Positions 49,580 through 58,159 of a DNA stretch of 64,000 bases are shown in pieces (within the stretch, counting starts at the first letter, position 1; every line of letters starts with the position of its first letter). Source of the DNA: Opitutaceae bacterium UBA2377 (GTDB lineage Bacteria > Verrucomicrobiota > Verrucomicrobiia > Opitutales > Opitutaceae); contig DDSZ01000029.1 of NCBI GenBank assembly GCA_002344205.1, positions 1-64,000 on the forward strand, read 5' to 3'. A program made the translations under genes and the position numbers. The notes beneath the pieces were generated by a model. The model had not been told where the DNA came from. It was given only the letters and a program-made list of their open reading frames with translations, and searched no databases.

Positions 49580-50470
49580 TCACGCCTGACGCAAAAAATC
49601 CCGCGCGGCGAGGAAGCCCCGCTGCTCGCCGGCGACCGTGCCGTTGTGGTCCACGTCCTCGAGCTCGATGGCAACAAAGCCGGCGTAGTTCGCGGCCTGC
49701 AATTCCGCGAGGAGTGCGGACCAGGGTGCGCGACCGGCGCCCGGAATGGTGTAGCGCCAATAGGAACCGCCCCAGGGGAAGCCTTCCGCAAAGACCGGCG
49801 CCTGCTCGTGACCGAGCTGATACAGCCGCTCCTCATCGATCAGGGTGTCCTTGCCGTGGACGTGCACCACCTGCGGCGCAAATTCCTTCAGGAAGCGCAG
49901 CGGATCAATGCCCATGCGGATGAGGTGCGAGGGATCGTAATTGATGCCGTAGTGCGGCGAATTCATCTCCCGAAGAAACGCGCGATACGATTCCGGCGTG
50001 CAGCAGTGCGCGTTGCAGCCCGGCCAGCCTTCGATGGCGATGTGCGTATCGGTCTCGCACAGGAGATCGCGCAGTTGGCCGTAGCTCTCGACCATGTAGC
50101 CGAAAGTTTCCTTGCGCGGGAGCTTCACCTCCTCGGCCAGCATGACCGCGAAATGGATCCGGATGCCCTGCGCCGCGGCGGCCCGCACCGCCGTCTGCGC
50201 GAGGGCCACGGTCTCACGGCGCCGGCCCGCATCGGCCGACAGCATGCCGCTCCACTCGCGCCCGAGCAGATCGGCCGTGCCGACCGGCAAGCCCGCCTGC
50301 CGCCACTCGGCCGCCGTCGCCTGCACTCCCGAAAAAATGTCAACGCAGGCAAATCCTTCGCGCACGGCCCACGCCGCGGTTTCCGCGATGGGCTGGGCGG
50401 CGAGCGGGCCGGTGAGACGAAGTCCGATGGCGAAGCCACCGGTGCGGGTGCGGGCGGGGTTGGCAGTCAT
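49580..50470 (-). CDS. Sugar phosphate isomerase/epimerase-like TIM barrel protein
   Basis: 296 aa of the AP_endonuc_2/xylose isomerase-like family. Acidic and histidine residues likely to bind the metal include HIAIEGWPGCN, INYDPSHLIRMGID, VVHVHGKDT and FVAIELED. The substrate is unknown; the neighbours are oxidoreductases and an AraC regulator, so it likely acts on a sugar or a keto-sugar. It ends 44 bases after the tRNA-Ser region and starts 68 bases from the araC stop on the same strand. Confidence 0.82.
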   Translation of the reverse strand: MTANPARTRTGGFAIGLRLTGPLAAQPIAETAAWAVREGFACVDIFSGVQATAAEWRQAGLPVGTADLLGREWSGMLSADAGRRRETVALAQTAVRAAAAQGIRIHFAVMLAEEVKLPRKETFGYMVESYGQLRDLLCETDTHIAIEGWPGCNAHCCTPESYRAFLREMNSPHYGINYDPSHLIRMGIDPLRFLKEFAPQVVHVHGKDTLIDEERLYQLGHEQAPVFAEGFPWGGSYWRYTIPGAGRAPWSALLAELQAANYAGFVAIELEDVDHNGTVAGEQRGFLAARDFLRQA

Positions 50471-50538
50471 GGCAGGGTGCGGGGAACAGTTCAGGAATCT
50501 TGTCCGCTGTCACTTCCGGATTGGCTTTAACGTCCACC

Positions 50539-51297
50539 TCAACGTGCGCGTTTGCGCCGCAGACGGGCGCGCATTTCCCGCGGCGATAGCCGGAAATGCC
50601 GGCGGAAGAGTTTCGACAACTGGTATTCGTCGCCGAGGCCGACGGCCGGCGCGATCGCCTTCACCGGCAGGCCCGTCGTCAGCATGAGGGTGCGGGCTTG
50701 GTTGAGCCGGATACGCTGGAGGTCGCGCATCGGCGTGGTGCCGCTGAGCCGGCGAAATTTGCGCACATAGGCGAATTTGCTCATGCCGCAGCGCCGCGCA
50801 AGATCGTCCAAGTAGAGCCGGCCCGCGAGACTCTGCTGCATGTGCTGGCGCTGGTCCGTGAGCCAGGGATCCACCGGCGAGGCACAAAGCCGCCGGGTCT
50901 CGTGCAGGAGCGCACGCAGCAGCGGCGTCTGCCGCTCCGGGGCCACGCCCGCCCGGTGGTCGCGCACCAGCCACGCCGCCATCTGCCGAACCCGGCCGTC
51001 GGCATCGCGCAGGCGCAGGGTGAAGTGACCGAGCGCCGCTTCCTCCGCCTTGAATACGAGGAAAAATGTGCTCACCGGCTCCTTGCGGTCGGAGGTCTCC
51101 TTGTGCACGTGGCCGGCCCGGTAGAGCAGCAGGTCCCCCGCTCCGGCCGTTAGCGTCTGCCCGTCCATCTCCAGCCGCATCTGCCCCGCGAGCACCACGA
51201 TGAGCTCGTGCACCTGGTGGCTGTGCGGCGGCATGTGCCAGTCCCGTTCGGGACGCACTTCCCCGGCGCTGAGGAATTCGGGTTCGGGGCCGACCAT
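50539..51297 (-). CDS. AraC-family regulator with cupin sensor domain
   Basis: 252 aa from the ATG at 51297; an ATG 36 bases earlier is also possible, but it overlaps a palindrome (51331-51351). The N-terminal cupin has HMPPHSHQVHELIVVLAGQ and ends near residue 80. The C-terminal pair of helix-turn-helix motifs, including LARRCGMSKFAYVRKFRRLSG and the second motif VKAIAPAVGLGDEYQLSKLFRRHF, is typical AraC. It is divergent from the Gfo/Idh-FG-GAP-epimerase set and most likely activates it in response to a sugar. Confidence 0.87.
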   Translation of the reverse strand: MVGPEPEFLSAGEVRPERDWHMPPHSHQVHELIVVLAGQMRLEMDGQTLTAGAGDLLLYRAGHVHKETSDRKEPVSTFFLVFKAEEAALGHFTLRLRDADGRVRQMAAWLVRDHRAGVAPERQTPLLRALLHETRRLCASPVDPWLTDQRQHMQQSLAGRLYLDDLARRCGMSKFAYVRKFRRLSGTTPMRDLQRIRLNQARTLMLTTGLPVKAIAPAVGLGDEYQLSKLFRRHFRLSPREMRARLRRKRAR

Positions 51298-51330
51298 GGG
51301 CAATTTCCGACAAGTGTTGGCAATCGCCGC

Positions 51331-51351
51331 CATTCCGGCGAGCCCGGAATG
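51331..51351. promoter_or_regulatory. Palindromic operator candidate between araC and the oxidoreductase
   Basis: CATTCCGG, spacer CGAGC, CCGGAATG is a perfect 8-bp inverted repeat in the 72-base divergent region. AraC proteins often bind such regions, although usually direct repeats. It covers the earliest possible araC start, which argues for the start at 51297. Confidence 0.5.
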
Positions 51352-51369
51352 CTGCTAGTTTCAACGGGT

Positions 51370-52431
51370 ATGTCCCCAAAGAAAATCCGCATTGCTTTTG
51401 CCGGTGTCGGCGGCATGGGCCAGGCCGCACATCTCCGCAACTACGCCACCCTCCATGATGACTGCGAGGTCGTCGCCCTCGCCGAGCTTCGCCCCAAGCT
51501 GGCCCAGGCCGTCGCCCGCAAATACAACATTCCCCGCATCTACGGCACCATCGCCGAGATGCTGGCCGCCGAGAAGGTGGACGGCATCGTCGCCTCGCAG
51601 CCTTTCTGGCGGCACGGCGTGCTGGTGCCCGAGATCGTGCAGGCGGGCGTGCCCGTTTTCACCGAAAAGCCCATCGCCGCCTCGCTGGCCGTGGGCGAGC
51701 GCATCGTCGAGGCCGTAGCCCAAAGCGGCACCTGGCACATGGTCGGCTACCACAAACGCAGCGATCCCGCGACGGAGTTCGCCAAGCGCACCATCGACGG
51801 GCTCAAGGCCTCCGGCGAACTGGGGAAATTGAAGTATGTCCGCATCTCGATGCCCCCCGGTGACTGGATTGCCAGCGGCTGGACCGAGAACATCCACACC
51901 GACGATCCGATGCCGAACCTGGAGCTTGACCCGAAGCCCGCGGACATGGACGAGGCCACCACCAAGGACTACGAGGCCTTCGTCAATTACTACATCCATC
52001 AGGTGAACCTCATGCGGTTCCTTGTCGGCGAGCCCTACAAGGTCACCTACGCCGACCCCGCGCAGGTGCTCTTCATCGCGCACAGCGCCAGCGGCGTGCC
52101 CTGCACACTGGAGATGGCCGCCTACTCCACGAGCCTCGACTGGCAGGAGACGGCACTCGTCGCCTTCGAGCGCGGCTACGTGAAACTCTCCCTGCCCGCC
52201 CCTCTCGCCTTCAACCGCCCCGGCACGGTGGAAATCCTGCGCGATCCCGGCAACGGGGCCACTCCCGTCACGAGCCACCCGCAGATGCCATGGGTCCACG
52301 CCATGCGCAACCAAGCGCTCAACTTCATCAAAGCCGTGCGCGGCGAGGCCCCCGCGCCCTGTCTCGCGGCCGAGGCGCTGGAAGACCTGCGCGTGGCCCG
52401 CGACTACATCCGCCTATTGAAAGGAGTCTGA
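51370..52431 (+). CDS. Gfo/Idh/MocA family oxidoreductase
   Basis: 353 aa. A Rossmann start IAFAGVGGMGQAAHL and the canonical catalytic segment GVPVFTEKPIAASL (EKP lysine present) are seen. The later VGYHKRSDPATEFAK provides the usual lysine/histidine region. It uses NAD(P) to oxidise or reduce a sugar or related compound; the substrate is not known. Its stop is just 2 bases before the FG-GAP gene start, so they are in one operon under the divergent AraC regulator. Confidence 0.9.
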   Translation: MSPKKIRIAFAGVGGMGQAAHLRNYATLHDDCEVVALAELRPKLAQAVARKYNIPRIYGTIAEMLAAEKVDGIVASQPFWRHGVLVPEIVQAGVPVFTEKPIAASLAVGERIVEAVAQSGTWHMVGYHKRSDPATEFAKRTIDGLKASGELGKLKYVRISMPPGDWIASGWTENIHTDDPMPNLELDPKPADMDEATTKDYEAFVNYYIHQVNLMRFLVGEPYKVTYADPAQVLFIAHSASGVPCTLEMAAYSTSLDWQETALVAFERGYVKLSLPAPLAFNRPGTVEILRDPGNGATPVTSHPQMPWVHAMRNQALNFIKAVRGEAPAPCLAAEALEDLRVARDYIRLLKGV

Positions 52432-52433
52432 TC

Positions 52434-53537
52434 ATGGCCCTCCAATTCCAAAAACGCGTCCTCTCGGCTGAGCGTTACGAGTCCGCGGGCGTCTTCGATG
52501 TCAACGGCGACGGCATCCCCGACATCGTCAGCGGCGGCTTCTGGTATGAAGGCCCCGATTTCAAGAAGCAGCACAAGATCGGGGGTGTGACGGCTCATGA
52601 CGAATACTACGACGACTTCTCGACCATCGCCATGGACATCAACGGCGACGGCCGCCTCGACTTCGTCACCGGCGGCTGGTGGGGCGAGACTTTGCGCTGG
52701 CGGGAAAACACCGGCGATTACATCAAGGACTGGCCGGTGCATATCATCGCCCAAACCGGCAGCATCGAATCCACCCGCGCCTGGGATGTGGACAGAGACG
52801 GCGAACTGGAAATCGTGCCGAACACCCCCGGTGCGCCACTGGTCGTTTACAAGCTCATCCGCGATGCCAACGGCAAGGGCACGGGCAAATTCGCCGCGCA
52901 CAAACTGAAACTCAAGGGCCGCGAGAACGACCACCAAGGACACGGCCTCGGCTTCGGCGACCTCACCGGCGACGGCCGGGGTGACTTCGTGCTCACCAAC
53001 GGCTGGCTCGAGGCGCCCGCCGATCCTTACAACGGCGAGTGGATCTGGCATCCCGACTTCAACCTCGGCCGGGCGCCCAGCGTGCCGATTCTCGTCGTGG
53101 ACCTCAATGGTGACGGCAAAAACGAACTCATCCTCGGCGAAGGCCACGGCTACGGCCTGAGCTGGTGGGAATATCATGTGGATACCGCGGGCCGGCGCAC
53201 TTGGAAAAGTCACGCCATCGATCCCTACAGCAGCCAGTATCACGACCTGCAATGGGTGGACATCGACGGCGACGGCCAGTGCGAGCTGATCACCGGCAAG
53301 CGCTTTCGCGCCCATCCGCAGGGCGACGGCGGCGACAAGGACCCCTACGGCTGGTATGTTTTCAAATGGACCGGCGAATGTTTTGTGAAGCACGTCGTGG
53401 ATTTCGGCCCCATCGGCACCGGCAAGGGCCTTGGCATCCACTTCGCCGTCGCCGACCTCAACGGTGACGGCTGGCTTGATGTCGTCGCCCCCGGCAAGGA
53501 CGGCCTCGCGATCTATCTCAACCAAGGCGCTAGTTAA
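52434..53537 (+). CDS. FG-GAP/VCBS-type seven-bladed propeller protein, no signal peptide
   Basis: 367 aa. A good AAGGAG site lies 7 bases before the ATG. Seven calcium-loop motifs recur: DVNGDGIPD, DINGDGRLD, DVDRDGELE, DLTGDGRGD, DLNGDGKNE, DIDGDGQCE and DLNGDGWLD, which fits a beta-propeller with a Ca2+ site per blade. Such proteins are usually exported, but this one starts directly with MALQFQKRVLSAERY and has no signal peptide or membrane helix. It is tightly linked to the oxidoreductase. It may bind a sugar polymer or act as a lyase-like enzyme; neither can be proved here. Confidence 0.8.
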   Translation: MALQFQKRVLSAERYESAGVFDVNGDGIPDIVSGGFWYEGPDFKKQHKIGGVTAHDEYYDDFSTIAMDINGDGRLDFVTGGWWGETLRWRENTGDYIKDWPVHIIAQTGSIESTRAWDVDRDGELEIVPNTPGAPLVVYKLIRDANGKGTGKFAAHKLKLKGRENDHQGHGLGFGDLTGDGRGDFVLTNGWLEAPADPYNGEWIWHPDFNLGRAPSVPILVVDLNGDGKNELILGEGHGYGLSWWEYHVDTAGRRTWKSHAIDPYSSQYHDLQWVDIDGDGQCELITGKRFRAHPQGDGGDKDPYGWYVFKWTGECFVKHVVDFGPIGTGKGLGIHFAVADLNGDGWLDVVAPGKDGLAIYLNQGAS

Positions 53538-53543
53538 GTCGGT

Positions 53544-53577
53544 GGGTAGGGGCGGTTATCCTTAACCACCCCTACCC
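53544..53577. repeat. Strong hairpin between FG-GAP and epimerase genes
   Basis: GGGTAGGGG-C-GGTTA, loop TCCT, TAACC-A-CCCCTACCC: 14 paired bases with one C/A mismatch. No T-run follows. It may be a dispersed REP-type palindrome or a transcript-stabilising stem inside the operon. Confidence 0.7.
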
Positions 53578-53600
53578 TCCAAGCCCCAACCCCACACCCC

Positions 53601-54440
53601 ATGAAAATCGGCATGAACCTCCTGCTTTGGACGGCGAAAGTCTCCGAAGCCCACGATCCGCTCCTCGCGGACCTGAAGAAAGTTGGCTACGACGGCGTAG
53701 AGATCCCCGTCTTTGAAGGCACCTCCGCCGAATACAAATCCCTCGGTGGCAAACTGCGCGACCTAGGGCTCGGCTCGACCGCGGTGACAGTAATGTCGCC
53801 CGAGGCCAACCCCATCAGCCCCGACGCCAAGGTCCGACAAGCCGCCGTGGACCGCCTCAAGTGGGTGCTCGACCGCTGCGCGGAATTCGATGCCGAGGTG
53901 CTGTGCGGTCCGCTGCATTCACCACTCGGGGTTTTCAGCGGCACCGCACCGACCACCGACGAGCGCCTGCGCGGCATCGAGACCTTTCGCAAGGTCGCGG
54001 ATCACGCCGCCGCCGTGAAGGTGACGCTGGCCGTCGAATATCTGAACCGCTTCGAGAATTATTTCCTCACCACGGCCGCCGACACCAAAAAGTGGGTCGA
54101 TGCCATCAACCATCCGGCCTGCGGGATGATGTGGGATACGTTCCACGCCCACATTGAGGAAAAGAATTCACCGGCCGCGCTTGAGGCCGTGCGCGAACGA
54201 CTCGTCCATGTGCACCTGAGTGAAAACGACCGGGGCACCCCGGGCACGGGGCAGGTCAATTGGGCCGGCACTTTTGCCACGTTGAAGAAGATCCGCTACG
54301 ACCGGTGGCTGGTCATCGAGGCCTTCGGCCGTGCCCTGCCCGATCTCGCCGCCGCCACCCGCGTCTGGCGCGACCTCTTCGCGAAACCCGAGGATGTTTA
54401 CACCGAGGGCCTCGCCTTCATCCGTCGCGGGCTGCACTGA
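53601..54440 (+). CDS. D-tagatose/D-psicose 3-epimerase-like sugar epimerase
   Basis: 279 aa. The characteristic metal-binding order of the ketose 3-epimerases is present: VEYLNRFENYFLTTAADT (first Glu), WDTFHAHIEEKN (Asp/His), HLSENDRGTPGTG and VIEAFGR (second Glu). N-terminus MKIGMNLLLWT is typical. It would interconvert C3-epimers of a free ketose. It lies in the AraC-controlled set with the oxidoreductase, suggesting a route through a keto-sugar. Confidence 0.87.
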   Translation: MKIGMNLLLWTAKVSEAHDPLLADLKKVGYDGVEIPVFEGTSAEYKSLGGKLRDLGLGSTAVTVMSPEANPISPDAKVRQAAVDRLKWVLDRCAEFDAEVLCGPLHSPLGVFSGTAPTTDERLRGIETFRKVADHAAAVKVTLAVEYLNRFENYFLTTAADTKKWVDAINHPACGMMWDTFHAHIEEKNSPAALEAVRERLVHVHLSENDRGTPGTGQVNWAGTFATLKKIRYDRWLVIEAFGRALPDLAAATRVWRDLFAKPEDVYTEGLAFIRRGLH

Positions 54441-54450
54441 GCCCAGAGCT

Positions 54451-55245
54451 TTACTTCAAACCGAGCACCTTGCGCGCATTCAGTCCCAGAATCTTGCGCT
54501 TGGCGCCGACCGGAATCTGCGCGAACAGCACGCGGCCGAGCTGTGAGGCCTGGTCGAGAAACACGACATCGCTGCCCCACACGACCTTGTCCTCCAACCC
54601 GGCCGCCACAAGATGCTCAACCAATCCGCGTGGACAGGTCGAGAGACAGAGCTCGACATAGACGGTCGGGAATTCCTGCGCAAAACCCATGTATTTTTCC
54701 AATTCCGCCGAACCAATGTGCGCGAGGAGCCAGCGGATGCGGGGATACTTTTTGATGTGGCCCCGCAGCTCTTCGAGTTCGGGTCCGAAGACATGCGCCA
54801 GCACCGGCATCGCATGTTCGTTGGCGTAGGCAAAAACCGGCCCGTAGTTGGGATGATTGTAGGGCAAACCCGGCCGTGCCCCGTAGGACCAGACCTTGAG
54901 CCCGCGGAAACCGGCGGCGATGCCCCCGGCGAGCTGGGCCGCAACCTTGGCCGGATAGCCGACATCCACGACCAGGTAACCGAAAAAGCGATCCGGGTAG
55001 GCGCGGAGCGCTTCCGCGACCAAGGCATTGCCGTGCTCCGCATCGCCGAAGATCGCCTGAATCGAACTGATGCAGGTGAATTGGATACCCAGACGGTCCA
55101 TCGAGGCCACCAAGGCCTCGGCGGTCGGCCGGATGATCGGGAAGTCCGGCCCGTGGCCAAGGTGGCCGTGGGCATCAATCAGCACTTCGCCGGATACCGG
55201 CCGGCCCAGGCGTCCGGCCGTGGCGAAGACATCGTGGGTGTTCAT
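54451..55245 (-). CDS. Amidohydrolase-2 family metal-dependent hydrolase (active-site complete)
   Basis: 264 aa. The metal-site motif DAHGHLG (H26, H28), the later LLAHIGSAELEK and the conserved WGSDVVF (D226) make a complete amidohydrolase_2 site. A GGAGGT site precedes the ATG at 55245, which overlaps the stop of the next upstream gene as ATGA. These enzymes hydrolyse lactones, amides or decarboxylate acids; the substrate is unknown. The pairing with a degenerate homologue is notable. Confidence 0.85.
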   Translation of the reverse strand: MNTHDVFATAGRLGRPVSGEVLIDAHGHLGHGPDFPIIRPTAEALVASMDRLGIQFTCISSIQAIFGDAEHGNALVAEALRAYPDRFFGYLVVDVGYPAKVAAQLAGGIAAGFRGLKVWSYGARPGLPYNHPNYGPVFAYANEHAMPVLAHVFGPELEELRGHIKKYPRIRWLLAHIGSAELEKYMGFAQEFPTVYVELCLSTCPRGLVEHLVAAGLEDKVVWGSDVVFLDQASQLGRVLFAQIPVGAKRKILGLNARKVLGLK

Positions 55246-56000
55246 GATTTCACCTCCGCGAGCAACCGCTCGATATTGCCGTGGGCGATCGCGCGGCGCG
55301 CCTCCTCCGGAATGTTGGCGTAGGTCAGGATCGCCACCGAGGCCCCACCTTCCGCCTCGGGATAGGAACTGCCCCACACGAAGCGCTCGAAACCGAAATT
55401 GGCGACCAGCTCCGGCAGGCCCTCATGCACGGAGTAGGTGCTGCTCACGCACACGTGTAGGTTCGGATGACGCTCCAGCAGGTTGTAGAGGATCCGGTGC
55501 CGTCCCAACCGGGGCACGCGCAACAACACGAGACGCAAATCCGGGCAGGCCGTGAGGATTTGCTCCAATTCGTCCGGCGTAACCTGCGGATACTCCAGCA
55601 AGAGCGGAACCCGGGCTGCCGCACACGCCGCATACAGCCGCCCGCTGCACCAGGGCAGCGCGGAAAACATGTGCTCCTTCGGGCTCATCCACGCGACGCG
55701 CATGCCGGCAGCCAGGGCCGAGGCAAAGGTTTGTTCGAAGGAATGGCCGGCCGGCGCCCCGTCCGGCGTTAGGCAAATGGCGGGGAGCAGGCTGGATTGT
55801 CCGGCGAGCTCGCGCATGAGCACCTCGTTGCCCCAGTAGGGGAAATTTTCGAGACACTGCCGGTGCCGCACGATGGCGGCGGACAGATCGAGACGCGCCA
55901 GCTCGCGCTGCAGGTCGGCCACATCGGGGTGCAGCCAGGGATGCGGCTTGCGGGACACACCCACGAGCGCGTCACAAGCGATGAGTTTAAGAGGAGTCAT
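55242..56000 (-). CDS. Degenerate amidohydrolase-like TIM barrel protein
   Basis: 252 aa. It has the overall layout of the adjacent amidohydrolase (LELVxx core, FVWGSSYPEAEGG near the end), but the HxH of strand 1 is replaced (LIACDALVGVS), the later histidine region is LLRVPRLGRH, and the WGSD aspartate is serine (WGSSYP). So the metal site is probably lost. It could be a structural partner of the active enzyme, with which it is coupled (ATGA). The start at 56000 overlaps the esterase stop by 14 bases. Confidence 0.75.
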   Translation of the reverse strand: MTPLKLIACDALVGVSRKPHPWLHPDVADLQRELARLDLSAAIVRHRQCLENFPYWGNEVLMRELAGQSSLLPAICLTPDGAPAGHSFEQTFASALAAGMRVAWMSPKEHMFSALPWCSGRLYAACAAARVPLLLEYPQVTPDELEQILTACPDLRLVLLRVPRLGRHRILYNLLERHPNLHVCVSSTYSVHEGLPELVANFGFERFVWGSSYPEAEGGASVAILTYANIPEEARRAIAHGNIERLLAEVKS

Positions 56001-58050
56001 TTTTAGAAAAGCAGGATATTTTCGCATGCAGCCATCGGATCAACCGGACCTCCGTCGACGGGCCCAGGGCGTCCTGAACCAGCCGGCAATTCGACGGCAG
56101 GACCCAGCCACCGCGATGGACAACCGCCCCGGCAGCATCACGCGAACCGACTACGATCGCCGATGCGCCTGCAGCCCGCAAAGCCGCAGGAAAATCCGCC
56201 GCGTTCAGAATTCCCGGGAAGTAAGCGTCGTGCGGCCATTGCGGCTTCGCGGCGGTGGCCAGTTCCGCGAATGACAGAAGCGGTTCATTGAGCACCAACC
56301 CGGCCACCCGCCCTTCGAGCCACGCGGCATAGGTGGCGACATTCGCGCCAAGTCCGTGCCCACCAACAAAAATCCTGCGCAAGCGCACGCCATGGGTGTG
56401 ACGCACCCAGCGCAGCACCCGGCAAGCTTCCCGCACGCGCATCGCCATCACGGAGTCGCCTGTAGCCGCACTCACATAGGCCAGCCAGCGATCCACCCCG
56501 CCCCATCCGACCACATCAAAAGACGATGGCGTCGCCTTCGTGTCACCCCAGCCCGGCAGGTCCACACTCAGCACGGCGAGATCAACACCATTGGCTTTGA
56601 AAACCTCCGCCGCCCGGTTCAGCCAACCCCATTGGTGCAAGGACTGCCACCGCCCACGGGCGTCAAAATAAACCAGCACCGCTTTCGGCTTCCGGACTGA
56701 CCGCCGCCGCAGCCAGGTGGCCGGTAGTTCCCAATCCCGGCCGTCACGCAGGCTGAGTTCCGTCAGCTCATGAGTCCACAAACCCGAGGTTTCTCCGGCA
56801 AGCACCTGCAGGCTCGTCCCCGGTTTCCCCACCAAGGCGCGCAAGGCGTCCTTCGACGCGGCGGCAGGCCCGGTGCGCGCGGCCTCCGCCGCAAAGCCCG
56901 CCATACCGGTGCTCGCCGGCGGATTACATTGCAGGCGGGTCGGTTCCAGCAATTTAAGCGTCCGCCCCTCGGGGATCTTGACCGCGCCGCGGGGCATCCC
57001 CCACCAGCGTCGCACCCAACGCACAAAGGCCGCCGCCTGTGCCACGGTGTAAGCATGGCCGCAGTCATCAAACAAGGTGCCGGTTTTATCCGAACAGCCC
57101 GCCCCATGGTAGGCTGCCTTCACGCCTCGGAATAGTTTCCGCATGACGGGCTCGGTCATGACACTGTCCTGCCGCCCGGCCATCAGCAAGGCGGGCACAA
57201 ATCCGGTCGCGATGAACAATTCCTGCAGACCGAGTCCATCCGCGAAACGTCCGAACCACAGTGTCTCCGGGCAGGCCGCGTAGCCGTTGCGGATGGGATG
57301 ATCCCCATCCGGCAGGCCGAAGCACGACGGCCCAATGATCCGCACCCGCGCATCCACCGCGGCGCAGGCTATCGAGGTGAACCCGCCACCGGAAACTCCG
57401 GTCATCGCCACGCCGCCGGTGGCATCCACGTCTTCCCGGCCGCAGACATAATCCACGACCCGCCGTGCATCCGCCACGAAGAAGGCCAGCGGATTGTGTC
57501 CGCCCGGGTAGAGACGCACCCCGTCCTCAAAATGGTTGTTGCCGGCTGCATTCTCCCCGAAGCCCGGCGGATCGAAGGAGACCACCAAAAAGCCGTTGGC
57601 GGCGAACACCTGCGGCGGATGCTGCTCGCTCGGGAAGTATTTTCCGTTGTGGCCTACCGGCGTGACAATCGCCCGCCACGGCGGGGCCCAGCGGCGTGGG
57701 TCCGGTTTCCACAACGTGGCGTTCACCCAGCAACCGGGCAGCGATTCAAAAACCACATTTTCGATGGAGAACCCGGCAAACCGCGCCTCGGACAGCAATC
57801 GTCCGCGCACGGGTCCGTCGGAGGGCTTGAAGGGCACGCTGGCGAGCGAAGCCACAAGCCGCCGGCGTAATTTCCGCGAATAGTTCCGCCACTCCGCCGG
57901 CGTGCGCAACCGCGCCTGCTCCTGCCGGCTGCGGTCCAGTTGCGCCAAGGCCGTGGCCACAATCCTTCGCCGCAGCATGCCGCGCAGGTCGTGGCCGGGG
58001 GCCGGCGGTGTATAAAGCGGGGGTTCAGCCGCGAAAAGGCGGGTGGACAT
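55987..58050 (-). CDS. Tandem alpha/beta-hydrolase (acetylxylan-esterase/dienelactone-hydrolase like)
   Basis: 687 aa with two alpha/beta-hydrolase-like halves. The first has a nucleophile elbow GVSGGG (S220) with FDPPGFGEN and TLFDDCGHAYTV (the Asp-His pair), similar to acetyl xylan esterases. The second has SVDLPGWGDT but GGHGLG at the elbow, where histidine (H565) replaces serine, so it is probably inactive. No clear signal peptide is visible. It is coupled to the two amidohydrolase genes and divergent from a GH51 arabinofuranosidase, which suggests it removes ester groups from plant polysaccharide fragments. Substrate inferred only from context. Confidence 0.78.
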   Translation of the reverse strand: MSTRLFAAEPPLYTPPAPGHDLRGMLRRRIVATALAQLDRSRQEQARLRTPAEWRNYSRKLRRRLVASLASVPFKPSDGPVRGRLLSEARFAGFSIENVVFESLPGCWVNATLWKPDPRRWAPPWRAIVTPVGHNGKYFPSEQHPPQVFAANGFLVVSFDPPGFGENAAGNNHFEDGVRLYPGGHNPLAFFVADARRVVDYVCGREDVDATGGVAMTGVSGGGFTSIACAAVDARVRIIGPSCFGLPDGDHPIRNGYAACPETLWFGRFADGLGLQELFIATGFVPALLMAGRQDSVMTEPVMRKLFRGVKAAYHGAGCSDKTGTLFDDCGHAYTVAQAAAFVRWVRRWWGMPRGAVKIPEGRTLKLLEPTRLQCNPPASTGMAGFAAEAARTGPAAASKDALRALVGKPGTSLQVLAGETSGLWTHELTELSLRDGRDWELPATWLRRRSVRKPKAVLVYFDARGRWQSLHQWGWLNRAAEVFKANGVDLAVLSVDLPGWGDTKATPSSFDVVGWGGVDRWLAYVSAATGDSVMAMRVREACRVLRWVRHTHGVRLRRIFVGGHGLGANVATYAAWLEGRVAGLVLNEPLLSFAELATAAKPQWPHDAYFPGILNAADFPAALRAAGASAIVVGSRDAAGAVVHRGGWVLPSNCRLVQDALGPSTEVRLIRWLHAKISCFSKNDSS

Positions 58051-58159
58051 ACCGAGGGCGGCGCATTGGGGTCGCCGCTACCACACGGGCATCAAGCATG
58101 ACGGGCTGGACAATTGGCGGGTGGCCGACCAAGAGCCAAGGCTTGTTTTAACCCCGCGC

